Shown here piece after piece: positions 54,910-62,847 of a stretch of 64,000 bases of DNA. This DNA is from Deltaproteobacteria bacterium. Its GTDB lineage: Bacteria; Myxococcota_A; Polyangia; GCA-2747355; JADLHG01. The notes under the pieces are model-generated. The model made no database searches, was not told the DNA's origin, and was given only the letters and a program-made list of their open reading frames with translations. The position numbers were made by a program, and so were the translations under genes. The DNA is taken from assembly GCA_020848905.1 (NCBI GenBank), contig JADLHG010000042.1:124001-188000 (forward strand). The letters are read 5' to 3'. The first letter of the stretch is position 1; every line of letters starts with the position of its first letter.

Positions 54910-54923
54910 GGACCGCGTGGTCC
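54910..54923. other. Short hairpin between yceD and rpmF
   Basis: GGACC and GGTCC around a GCGT loop (5-bp stem, extended by flanking G-C). Possible mRNA structure separating yceD from the highly expressed rpmF. Confidence 0.25.
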
Positions 54924-54941
54924 GCGCCTCGCCCGGGCCGC

Positions 54942-55511
54942 CTACTTGGGTAGAGCGCCCCGCAACTTCCCTAGAGCAACCGCCAACTTCGACACCTCGG
55001 CGGACGCCTTCTCGCTACAGGTACACGCCTCGCGGTTCAACTCGGCCCCGCAGCCGGTGCAGAGGCCTCGGCAGTCCGGCCGGCAGAGCGGCGCGATCGG
55101 AATCGCCAGAACCAGCTGTTCCCGAACCATCGGCTCCAGGTCCAGAGTCACACCGTCATGGACGTAGGTCCCCACGTCCTCGAGCGCCTCGCTCTCCTCG
55201 CCCTCCTCGCCCGCCGCCTCCGCGGCCGAAGGCAAGTACGTCAACGTCAGCTCCGGCTCGTCCACCGAAATGGTCGCCGGGGCTAGACACCGGCTGCACT
55301 CCAGCTGGAACGACGCGGAGAAGGAACCCCTCGCCAGAATGGTGGTTTCCAGCGAATCGACCTGCAGCGCCAGGGTGGCCCAGGCTTCCCGATCCTCGGG
55401 GGCCCCGGGCACCTCTCCCAGCAGGGCGCGCACTACCTCCGCGCCGAACCGGCGCTCCACGCGAACGCCTTCGGGACCAATGTCCTTGATATTTAACTTC
55501 AAATCCAGCAT
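54942..55511 (-). CDS. yceD: YceD (DUF177) family protein
   Basis: 189 aa. DUF177 features: a beta-rich N-terminus, RCLAP in LECSRCLAPATI, an acidic central part, and a C-terminal Cys cluster (CRPDCRGLCTGCG) that probably binds zinc. YceD proteins are linked to 23S rRNA and L32 homeostasis. First gene of the 15-gene array. Confidence 0.92.
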   Translation of the reverse strand: MLDLKLNIKDIGPEGVRVERRFGAEVVRALLGEVPGAPEDREAWATLALQVDSLETTILARGSFSASFQLECSRCLAPATISVDEPELTLTYLPSAAEAAGEEGEESEALEDVGTYVHDGVTLDLEPMVREQLVLAIPIAPLCRPDCRGLCTGCGAELNREACTCSEKASAEVSKLAVALGKLRGALPK

Positions 55512-55513
55512 TG

Positions 55514-55540
55514 CCCCGGTACGCTCCCGAGGGACCGGGG
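55514..55540. promoter_or_regulatory. Inverted repeat at the start of the yceD-fab operon (possible operator)
   Basis: CCCCGGT-N13-ACCGGGG is a perfect 7-bp inverted repeat just downstream of the -10 box and over the expected transcription start (about 55535). Because transcription probably begins inside the repeat, a DNA operator fits better than an RNA hairpin. Confidence 0.4.
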
Positions 55541-55541
55541 T

Positions 55542-55569
55542 ACTATAGGGAAGCCCACCCCCCTGTCAA
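55542..55569 (-). promoter_or_regulatory. Near-consensus sigma-70 promoter of the yceD-fab-rib array
   Basis: Minus-strand TTGACA (55569-55564, perfect), 16-bp spacer, TATAGT (55547-55542). Transcription start near 55535 gives a leader of about 24 nt before ATG 55511. Confidence 0.8.
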
Positions 55570-55756
55570 GGATAAAAACCCCCGGGAAGAGGAGCGATCC
55601 CGCGACGTAGAAGTGCACCGGGCCCAAGGTTGCGGCCCCGATGCGACAGCGCGGGCCGGGGTGCCACTTCTTCTACCGGAGGACGGAGAGAAGAGCCCGC
55701 GGCCCCTTCCGAGCGCCGGGGCCTGAGCGTCCCAAGCGGACAGAACTGGAAGAGTC

Positions 55757-56374
55757 GTGAGCAGCTTCACTTATCTCCACCACTGCGTCTATCCCTACCT
55801 CGAACCCAGGGAGCGGATCGAAGCCGTGCGCCCCCTCTGCCGCCCCGAGGATCATCCGGTCTGGCACCCCCTCGTGGATGACCTCGGCGTCGTGTACGTG
55901 CTCCACGAGGGGGAGCAGCGCACCACCCTGCGCGTGCGGGACCTGGAGCGCCTCGGCGTCGCCGATCCGGTCCTGAGGCTCCTGGCCCAGGAGAACCTGG
56001 CCCAGTTCGACGCCGTGGCGGAGGCCCAGATTATGAACGAGGCGGGCGGTCCACTCCTGCTCTTCCACCACCCCCAGCTCCCGGTGGCTGCCGCGTTGGA
56101 CAACGCCGCCTTCCGCCAGAGTCTGAAGGCCCTGCTGGCGGGCCCGGCGCTCGTCAGCGTCCCCCGCCGCAACGTCATTCTCGCGCTCGGGCTCCACAAC
56201 GAGGAGGGCCTCGAGACCTTCCTCTCCGAGACGCAGAAGCTCTACGCCCTGGCCTCCCATCCGCTCTGGCCCACCGCGATCGTCGTGGACGGGGCCAACC
56301 TGTCTCCGTTCGGTCCCGTCTCGGGCGGCGGTGGTGCCAAGGCCGAGTCCGGCCTCATCACCCTCGCCGCCTGA
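55757..56374 (+). CDS. DUF1444-like cytosolic protein
   Basis: 205 aa from GTG 55757 behind GGAAGAG. The second half resembles DUF1444: ALVSVPRRNVILALG, then EEGLETFLSETQKLYA and HPLWPTAIVVDG. No signal peptide or membrane segment. Function unknown. It is divergent from the yceD operon and convergent with mlaD. Confidence 0.6.
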   Translation: MSSFTYLHHCVYPYLEPRERIEAVRPLCRPEDHPVWHPLVDDLGVVYVLHEGEQRTTLRVRDLERLGVADPVLRLLAQENLAQFDAVAEAQIMNEAGGPLLLFHHPQLPVAAALDNAAFRQSLKALLAGPALVSVPRRNVILALGLHNEEGLETFLSETQKLYALASHPLWPTAIVVDGANLSPFGPVSGGGGAKAESGLITLAA

Positions 56375-56381
56375 CCCCGCC

Positions 56382-56398
56382 CGGGGCCCGGCGCCCCG
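56382..56398. terminator. GC hairpin between convergent genes
   Basis: CGGGGC-CCGGC-GCCCCG, a 6-bp perfect stem between the stops of the DUF1444-like gene and mlaD. No T-run on either strand, so it is a possible bidirectional terminator only. Confidence 0.35.
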
Positions 56399-56403
56399 CG
56401 ACC

Positions 56404-57963
56404 CTACTTCGCGCCGGTGCTCCCCGTCAGTGCGCTCCCCCCGAAGAGCAGCAACTGCTTCAGGTCGTCGTCGTTGAACCGGATCTGCCCGCCGAGGAAG
56501 AAATCCCGCCCGCCGCCGGTGCCGTCCTCCGGCCGTCGGTTGAAGGCGTCGTCGATTCCCCCGACCACGTAGAGCCGCTTGAAGAACTCCCACGCGGCGA
56601 GGGCCTTCAGCCGCGGGTAGATGTTGGCCTGAAAGTCGAAGAGGTCGGTCTGGATCTGGATGCGGTCGCGGAGCAGGCGCACGTCCGCTCCGATCCCCCC
56701 CGTGCTCTCTTTGATGCCGAACCGGAAGGTGAAGGGGCCGATGCGCTTGGCGAACTGGAACGTCATGCGGAAGGCGTCCGAGATCTCGATCCGCTCCTCG
56801 CGCGTCAGGAGCGGACGGGACGGGTCGTCGGAGCGAGAGATGACGGTGCGGTTCGTGCGCCGGCCCCGCGGGTCGTCCACGAGCTCGATCAAGTAATACT
56901 TGTCGGGCCGCGGCTGCAGTTCGAGCGTGACGTAGGTCTTGATGCTGCCGGCCTGGAAGTTGTACTCGCTGCGCAGCCCGACGATCGTCTGGAGCCCCGT
57001 CACCTGCTTGACGAAGCTGCTGGCGTCCCGCACTACCCCTTCCACCTCGTTGACCAGCGTGTCGTCCTTCAGCAGCCTGCCGATCGTCCCCTTGCCGTCC
57101 TTCACGTCGGTACTGACCTCTTCGACGTTGGCCAGCGCCGTGTCCAGCTTGTCGATCGCCGAGGAGAGCTTCCCGAGTCCGTCCTTGAGCTTGTTACCGT
57201 ACTGATCGGTCTTCGCCTCGCCCACGATGCTCCGGATCTGCGAGGTGATGACCTTCACGTCGTCGATGATCTGCCGCACGTCCTTGTCGGCCCCCGCGGT
57301 GACCTTCCGCAGGTCCCGCGTCAACACGTCCACGTTGCCGAGGATGTCCTTCACCGCTTGCCGGTTCTCGTTGATCCCCTCGTTGATGTTCTTGCTCATG
57401 CTCGCGAGAGGCCCGCGAATGAAGGACCGCACGTCCTGGGCGAGGTCTCTGAGCACCGGCACCACGTCCGAGAGTTGCTGCACGAGCCCCGACGCGGTGG
57501 CTGCCTCGCCGACGAAGCGAACCTCGGCACCGTCCTTCAGCGTCTCTCCGACGTGCACCTGGCCGTTGTCATCGACCCACTGGTACGTCCCGGGGTCCAC
57601 CTCGAGGTAGAACTCCCCGAGCAGAGACGCCGACCGCTTGTGAATCACGGCATTGCTGTAGAGCGTGACCCCCTTGTTCAGGGAGACCGAGATCTTGGCG
57701 AAGCGCTTGTCCCGGATGAGCTCCACGCGCGGCGGTCGAACGTTGAGCTCGCGGGAGACGATGTGTCCGACGGTCAGACCCGCGATCTGAACGCGAGATT
57801 TCTCGACGAGAAGGGTGGCGTCCTTGAAGTAGGCGTGGACCCGCAGTTCCTCGGGCTTCGTGCCGCAGCCCCCCTTCGCGAGCATCATGAAGGACCAGTA
57901 GCCCGCGACAGCGGCGACCACGAAGGTCAGTCCCACCTTGACCGCCGGCCCGAGGTTCCTCAC
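56404..57963 (-). CDS. mlaD: MlaD-like MCE-domain protein
   Basis: 519 aa, longer than E. coli MlaD (183). N-terminal transmembrane helix (VKVGLTFVVAAVAGYWSFMML), MCE domain at about residues 38-120 (VEKSRVQIAGLTVGHIVS), then a long helical region with repeated hydrophobic heptads (residues 150-300), and a beta-rich C-terminal third. It forms the lipid-binding ring of the Mla phospholipid transporter. Overlaps mlaF by 4 bp. The long form resembles MCE proteins that bridge the periplasm. Confidence 0.9.
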   Translation of the reverse strand: MRNLGPAVKVGLTFVVAAVAGYWSFMMLAKGGCGTKPEELRVHAYFKDATLLVEKSRVQIAGLTVGHIVSRELNVRPPRVELIRDKRFAKISVSLNKGVTLYSNAVIHKRSASLLGEFYLEVDPGTYQWVDDNGQVHVGETLKDGAEVRFVGEAATASGLVQQLSDVVPVLRDLAQDVRSFIRGPLASMSKNINEGINENRQAVKDILGNVDVLTRDLRKVTAGADKDVRQIIDDVKVITSQIRSIVGEAKTDQYGNKLKDGLGKLSSAIDKLDTALANVEEVSTDVKDGKGTIGRLLKDDTLVNEVEGVVRDASSFVKQVTGLQTIVGLRSEYNFQAGSIKTYVTLELQPRPDKYYLIELVDDPRGRRTNRTVISRSDDPSRPLLTREERIEISDAFRMTFQFAKRIGPFTFRFGIKESTGGIGADVRLLRDRIQIQTDLFDFQANIYPRLKALAAWEFFKRLYVVGGIDDAFNRRPEDGTGGGRDFFLGGQIRFNDDDLKQLLLFGGSALTGSTGAK

Positions 57964-58805
57964 GCTGACTCTCGTCCTCGCTTCGTCGGGAGCGATATTG
58001 CCGCCGAAGTGGTCACGAATTCGTGGAGCGCCGGGTGTGGGTCCTCGAGGATCTCCTCCGGCCGGCCGCTCGCGATAATTCGCCCCTTGTATAGCATCGA
58101 CACGCGGTGCCCGATGCGAAAAGTTGAAGCCATGTCGTGGCTGATGACCACCGAGGTGACGCCCAGCGTCTCCGCGATCTCGGCGATCATCTCATCCACG
58201 TTCTTCGTCGCCACCGGGTCGAGTCCCGTCGTCGGCTCGTCGTAGAACAGGATGGCGGGTTCGAGCACGATGGCGCGCGCCAGCCCCACGCGCTTGCGCA
58301 TGCCCCCCGAGAGCTCGGCGGGATACTTCTGCTCGACGTTGTAGAGACCGAGCGCGTTCAGCTTGTCCCGAACGAGAGCACGCATCTCCGTCCGCGACAT
58401 CGTGCCGCGGCGATGCTCGAGCAGCGGGAAGATGACGTTCTCCTCCACGGTCATCGAGTCGAAGAGGGCCGCGTACTGGAAGAGCATGCCGAACTTCTGC
58501 CGCACCCGGTTGAGCTGGAAGTCGTTCATCGGCACGAGGTCTTCGCCGTCGACGTAGATCTGCCCGCTGTCCGGCTTGAGCAATCCGATGAGGTGCTTCA
58601 TGAGGACCGACTTGCCGGCCCCCGACCCGCCGATCACGACGTTGATCCGGCCACGCTCGATATCCAGGTCCACCCCGCGCAGGACCGGCTGGTCACCGAA
58701 GCTCTTGCGCAGCCCCCTCACCCGGATCTGGTGCCGCTCGGACCGCGGAGCGGGGTCCTCGTCCGGCATGCGTACCGCGGTGGACTCGTCGTCGCCGATC
58801 AGCAT
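57960..58805 (-). CDS. mlaF: MlaF-like ABC transporter ATPase
   Basis: 281 aa from ATG 58805 (TGATG overlap with mlaE). Walker A GGSGAGKS, signature LSGGMRKRVGLARAI, Walker B AILFYDEPTTGLDP and switch His in VVISHDM. Drives lipid transport by MlaE and MlaD at the inner membrane. A 26-residue N-terminal extension precedes the ABC fold. Confidence 0.95.
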   Translation of the reverse strand: MLIGDDESTAVRMPDEDPAPRSERHQIRVRGLRKSFGDQPVLRGVDLDIERGRINVVIGGSGAGKSVLMKHLIGLLKPDSGQIYVDGEDLVPMNDFQLNRVRQKFGMLFQYAALFDSMTVEENVIFPLLEHRRGTMSRTEMRALVRDKLNALGLYNVEQKYPAELSGGMRKRVGLARAIVLEPAILFYDEPTTGLDPVATKNVDEMIAEIAETLGVTSVVISHDMASTFRIGHRVSMLYKGRIIASGRPEEILEDPHPALHEFVTTSAAISLPTKRGRESA

Positions 58806-59608
58806 CAGAGGCCCAACGTGATCAGAACGTCCGTCAGGATGAAGTCCAGCACGAGGATCGACACCGACGAGATGACGACCGTCCGCATGGTGGCGAGGCC
58901 GACGCCCTTGGCTCCCCCGGAGGCGTGATACCCCTGGTGGCACCCGACGAGGGCCACCACGAGGCCGAAGACCGTCGCCTTGATGAGACCCATCGACAGG
59001 TCCTCGAGGTCGGTGAACCACCGGACGTTGTAGATGAAGATGCCGCGGTCCACCCCCTTGATGAGCACCACGAAGATGTACGCGCCGAGCATGCCCATCA
59101 CGTTGAAGATGAGCGTGAGGGCCGGCATCATGATCGTGGACGCCAGCAGCCGAGGCACGACCAGGTACTGGATGGGGTTCACCGCCAGCGTCGCGAGCGC
59201 GTCGATCTGCTCGGTGATGCGCATGGACCCGATCTCGGTGGCCATGGCGGAGCCCGCGCGGCCCGCGACCATCAGCGCGGTGATGACGGGGGCGATCTCG
59301 CGGGTCAGCGTCAGCGAGACCGCGGTGCCCACGTAGGCCTCGGCGTTGAAGATACGGAACGCCTCCACGCTCTGCAGCCCGAAGACCCCGCCGGTGAAGA
59401 GACTCACCAGGGCGATGATGCTGATCGATCCGACCCCGATGAAGTCCATGGCCTGCAGCAGGAGGCCGAAGCGGTAGGGGGGGCGAACGCCCCAAAGGCT
59501 CGCCCGCCCGAGGAGGAGCAGCATCTCGCCGAGGGCGCGGACGAAGCGCAGCGGGACGGACCAGATCCGGTCCACGGCCCAGCTCGTGCGCTCGAGGATC
59601 CCGTCCAT
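58805..59608 (-). CDS. mlaE: MlaE-like ABC permease
   Basis: 267 aa. MlaE/YrbE family: GGVFGLQSVEAF, REIAPVITALMVAGRAGSAMATEIGSM (in blocks), and IDALATLAVNPIQYLVVPR. About five to six membrane helices. It starts 3 bp after the alr stop, so it belongs to the alr unit. Confidence 0.95.
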   Translation of the reverse strand: MDGILERTSWAVDRIWSVPLRFVRALGEMLLLLGRASLWGVRPPYRFGLLLQAMDFIGVGSISIIALVSLFTGGVFGLQSVEAFRIFNAEAYVGTAVSLTLTREIAPVITALMVAGRAGSAMATEIGSMRITEQIDALATLAVNPIQYLVVPRLLASTIMMPALTLIFNVMGMLGAYIFVVLIKGVDRGIFIYNVRWFTDLEDLSMGLIKATVFGLVVALVGCHQGYHASGGAKGVGLATMRTVVISSVSILVLDFILTDVLITLGL

Positions 59609-59611
59609 GGA

Positions 59612-60799
59612 CTAGGGCGCTTCCCGGGCTGCGCCGGGGGCGCCCCCCTCCCCCTCGAGTCCCGGGTAGGTCCGCGGAACCCGACGCGAGATCCCCGAGA
59701 GGATCTCGTACGGGATGGTGTCCGCCCACGCCGCGAGGTCGTCCACGGTGATCGCCGACGCTCCCTGACCCCCGAGGAGGGTGACGCGATCCCCGACCGC
59801 CACCGCCGGCACGTCGGTCACCTCCACCATGCAGAGGTCCATGCACACCATCCCCACGACCCGGCACCTCACGCCTCGCACGAGGACCTCCGCGCGATTC
59901 GAGAGGGCGCGCGGGTAGCCGTCGGCGTACCCGACGGGAACGGTCGCCACGCGCGAAGACCGGGAGGTGACGTAGGTCCCGCAGTAGCTCACGGGCGTGC
60001 CGGGAGGTACCTCGCGAAGCGCGTTGATGCGACTTTGTAGCCCCATCACCGGGCGGAGGCCCAGGTCGGGCACCTCCTGGCTCGGCCGCGCCCCGTACAG
60101 CACGAGCCCTGGCCGCACGAGGTCGAAGCGCGTGTGCGGGAAACGCAACGCTGCCGCGGAGTTTGCGGCGTGCACGAGCTGCGGGTCCGCTCCCATGCGA
60201 CGGGCTTGCTCCAAGCACCCGCGGAACGAGGCCAGCTGCTCCTCGGTCCGCGTAGCGTCGGGGATCTCCGCGCAGGCGAAGTGCGTGGCCAGCCCGTCCA
60301 CGCGAATCGACGGGTGCGCGGCGCAGCCTCGGAGGAACTCCGCGAAGTGCTCGGCCCGCACGCCGAGCCGGGTCATGCCGGTATCGATCTTCACGTGGAT
60401 TCCGAAGCGCACCCGACCTGCCGCGCTGGCCGCCTTGGCAAAGTGCTCCACGTCTCCCGGGTCCCCCACCACGGGGCACAGATCGTGGTCGATCACGGCG
60501 CGATGATCCCTGCCGAAGGCCGCGCCCATGACGAGCACGGGGGCGCGGACCCCCCCGACCCGGAGTTCGACCCCCTCCTCGACGGTCGCGACGCCGAAGG
60601 CTCGCACGCCGAGTCCCTCGAGGAGGCGCGCCACCGGCAAGGCTCCGTGCCCGTAGGCGTCGGCCTTCACCACGGCCACGACGCCGACTTCGGACCCGAT
60701 GACCTGTCGCAGCCGGCGCAGGTTGTGCGTCAGCGCGCTCAGGTCGACCGTCGCCACGGTGGGACGAATGGGGCCGGCCGCGATGACTCGGCTGCTCAC
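59612..60799 (-). CDS. alr: Alanine racemase
   Basis: 395 aa from GTG 60799 (AGAGG upstream). PLP Lys in VVKADAYGHG, catalytic Tyr in VPVGYADGYPR, and MVCMDLCMVEVTD. It makes D-alanine for peptidoglycan. Followed by mlaEFD, joining wall and envelope-lipid functions. Confidence 0.96.
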   Translation of the reverse strand: MSSRVIAAGPIRPTVATVDLSALTHNLRRLRQVIGSEVGVVAVVKADAYGHGALPVARLLEGLGVRAFGVATVEEGVELRVGGVRAPVLVMGAAFGRDHRAVIDHDLCPVVGDPGDVEHFAKAASAAGRVRFGIHVKIDTGMTRLGVRAEHFAEFLRGCAAHPSIRVDGLATHFACAEIPDATRTEEQLASFRGCLEQARRMGADPQLVHAANSAAALRFPHTRFDLVRPGLVLYGARPSQEVPDLGLRPVMGLQSRINALREVPPGTPVSYCGTYVTSRSSRVATVPVGYADGYPRALSNRAEVLVRGVRCRVVGMVCMDLCMVEVTDVPAVAVGDRVTLLGGQGASAITVDDLAAWADTIPYEILSGISRRVPRTYPGLEGEGGAPGAAREAP

Positions 60800-60852
60800 G
60801 CCTCTAGCCTCTCGGCCCGCTCGAATGGAGGATGGGTGACGGGACCGACGGA

Positions 60853-60881
60853 GTCTTAATCCGGGGCCGATACGCTGTCAA
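60853..60881 (-). promoter_or_regulatory. Candidate sigma-70 promoter of alr-mlaEFD
   Basis: Minus-strand TTGACA (60881-60876, perfect), 17-bp spacer, TAAGAC (60858-60853, weak). Leader of about 47 nt to the alr GTG. Confidence 0.55.
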
Positions 60882-60930
60882 TCGCGGCGCAGGCACCAGA
60901 GCGGCGCCCGCACGTCGGCGCAAGCCCCCC

Positions 60931-61653
60931 TCACGCGGCCTGTTTCGTCGCCCCGAGCAACGCGGGTCGCAGGACGATGTGCCGGCCCCGGGAGATGACG
61001 AGCCCCTGCCGGGCCAGCGACGTAAGCGCTCTAGACACCGTCTCGCGGCAGGTCCCCACCATGTTGGCCAGGTCCTGCTGCGTGGGGCGATTGCGGATCG
61101 TCCACCCCTCGTCGCTCTGCTCCCCCTGTTCGCGGGCCAGGCTGATCAGCGTGCGCGTCAGCCGAGCCGAGACGTCGTGCAGCGCGAGGCTCCCGATCAG
61201 CTCGTCCGCGCGCCGCAGGCGTCCCGCCATCACCTGCAGCAGGCTCAGGGCCGTCTGCGGATGGGCCCGAAGGTGCGCGACGAACGCCTCGCGATCGAGG
61301 ACCAGGAAGACCGAGTCTTCTGCGGCGACGACGTTCGCCGAGCGCGGCTTCCCGTCGATCAGCGACACGTCACCGAAGAAATCTCCGGCTCGGAGGACGG
61401 ACAGCGTGATCTCGCGTCCGTTCTCGCCAAAGAGCACGACCCGCGCCTGACCGTGGTAGACCACGAACAGGGAGTTGCCCGCCTCGTGCTGCCCGACGAC
61501 CAGGGCGGTGGCCTGCCATCGCTTGATGACCATGCGACGCGCCAGATCGGAGAGCGCCGCTTCCTCCAGGTGGCGAAAGATCGGAACCCGACGCAGGAGC
61601 TCCATCTGGGGGTTGAGTCGAATGATATGGTCAAGCTGCTTATCGGAAATCAT
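60931..61653 (-). CDS. Crp/Fnr-family transcriptional regulator
   Basis: 240 aa. N-terminal cyclic-nucleotide-binding-like barrel (LFVVYHGQARVVLF, AGDFFGDVSLIDGKPRSA, in pieces), dimer helix, and a C-terminal winged helix with LANMVGTCRETVSRALTSL. No Fnr-type Cys cluster, so more Crp-like. The ATG follows GGAGG. Upstream of alr but separated by 131 bp with alr's own promoter. Confidence 0.93.
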   Translation of the reverse strand: MISDKQLDHIIRLNPQMELLRRVPIFRHLEEAALSDLARRMVIKRWQATALVVGQHEAGNSLFVVYHGQARVVLFGENGREITLSVLRAGDFFGDVSLIDGKPRSANVVAAEDSVFLVLDREAFVAHLRAHPQTALSLLQVMAGRLRRADELIGSLALHDVSARLTRTLISLAREQGEQSDEGWTIRNRPTQQDLANMVGTCRETVSRALTSLARQGLVISRGRHIVLRPALLGATKQAA

Positions 61654-61669
61654 GCCTGGCCTCCGGTTC

Positions 61670-61692
61670 GCTTGCGTCCGTAGAGAGCAAGC
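61670..61692. other. Inverted repeat in the crp-like gene leader
   Basis: GCTTGC and GCAAGC (6 bp, extended by a CCGG pair with a bulge) just upstream of the start codon. Possible autoregulatory operator or leader stem. Confidence 0.25.
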
Positions 61693-61813
61693 CGGGTGCC
61701 ATGCGCTAAGGAGCTTGAATCGCGAGACTCTGCGCCGCAGACGGGCCGAGACGTGAGGCGGCGTTCACAGGGGAGTGTGGTGTGACGGATACACGCTGCC
61801 GTGCGCGGCTTGG

Positions 61814-62782
61814 TCACTCGGCGTGAACGGGGGGAGGCCTGCAGGAGGCGCCGTAGACGCCTCCCTTGACGCAGCCGTCGAAGCCCATCTTCCGGCAGTC
61901 GATGCGTTTCCGGTAGCCGTCGATGCACACCACCAGGTTGTCCCCGTCGCAGTTGTCGAAGTCGGAATCCACCGAGCACTCCTTGCCCGACGGAACGCAG
62001 AGCGCCGACTCGCGCGCGCAGGTCTTGTGACCGAAGACCTTGCTGCAATCGGTCTTGGAGACGTAGCCCTCGGTACACTTCACGACGGTGCTTCCCTGGC
62101 ACTCGGACGCGAACTCCTGACAGCTGACGCCCGTCCCCTCGCAGACGGCGGACTTCCCGTCCCGGCACTGCAGCCCGGCCTCGGGGCAATCGCTGATCTG
62201 GATGGCCCCGCCCACGCACTCGAAGCGCTTCGAGTCGCGACACTCGGCCTTGCTCTTGGCCGGATCGCAGGCTCCCCCCCCGCAGATGGCTGCCTTGCCG
62301 GAGCTGTTGGTGCTTACGCCGCACTTCAGCCCGCCCTTCGCGCAGTCGATGGCCTGCTCGGCCCGCGCGATGAGGTCGCAGTTGCGTGCCACCTCCCCGT
62401 CGCAGCGCGCGACGTAGGTGGCATCGCACGGGGCCGAACGCGCCGCGTAGCCCGCGCAGGGCCTGATCTTCGTGCAATCCGCTCCCGCCTGGTTGGCGCA
62501 CCGGTACGCGTTCTCGTAGAGGCGTCGCTGCCCGAAGAGGATGTACCGCTTGTGAAAGTCGTTGATGCAGTCCCCGAGGCGCGCGGTGCGCTGCACCCCG
62601 CAGGCGTTCAGGCGGATGCAGGCCTCGATCGCCTCTTGCGAGCTGAAAGGCACCGCGACGGCATCGGTGCCACCGTCGTTGCCGGTGCCACCGCCGTTCC
62701 CCGAGCACCCGAGGAGGAGCAGCGAGCAAGCCAGCGCGAGAACCGAGGAGAGGCGCGCGGAGCGCCAGGAAATCGGCGTCAT
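61814..62782 (-). CDS. Lipoprotein with four tandem Cys-rich repeats
   Basis: 322 aa. Lipobox LLLLGC, then a Gly/Asn/Asp linker. Four repeats of about 40-45 residues share C-x-G-x3-V-x-C-x2-G ... DC ... C (for example ECQGSTVVKC, NCDGDNLVVC). Cys make up more than a tenth of the mature protein, implying many disulphides outside the cytoplasm. Function unknown; such repeats are frequent in myxobacterial surface proteins. Divergent from the signal-peptidase-like gene. Confidence 0.8.
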   Translation of the reverse strand: MTPISWRSARLSSVLALACSLLLLGCSGNGGGTGNDGGTDAVAVPFSSQEAIEACIRLNACGVQRTARLGDCINDFHKRYILFGQRRLYENAYRCANQAGADCTKIRPCAGYAARSAPCDATYVARCDGEVARNCDLIARAEQAIDCAKGGLKCGVSTNSSGKAAICGGGACDPAKSKAECRDSKRFECVGGAIQISDCPEAGLQCRDGKSAVCEGTGVSCQEFASECQGSTVVKCTEGYVSKTDCSKVFGHKTCARESALCVPSGKECSVDSDFDNCDGDNLVVCIDGYRKRIDCRKMGFDGCVKGGVYGASCRPPPVHAE

Positions 62783-62847
62783 GGGGCTCGATGCTTACAA
62801 CGCGATTCGCCTTTTCGCTAGCGACAAAATCGAGCTACGTTCGACCG

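Noticed and set aside
61760-61782. TCACA-N11-TGTGA inverted repeat as a Crp box upstream of the crp-like gene
   Set aside because: The half-sites are in reversed order relative to TGTGA-N6-TCACA, so it does not match a known Crp/Fnr operator.
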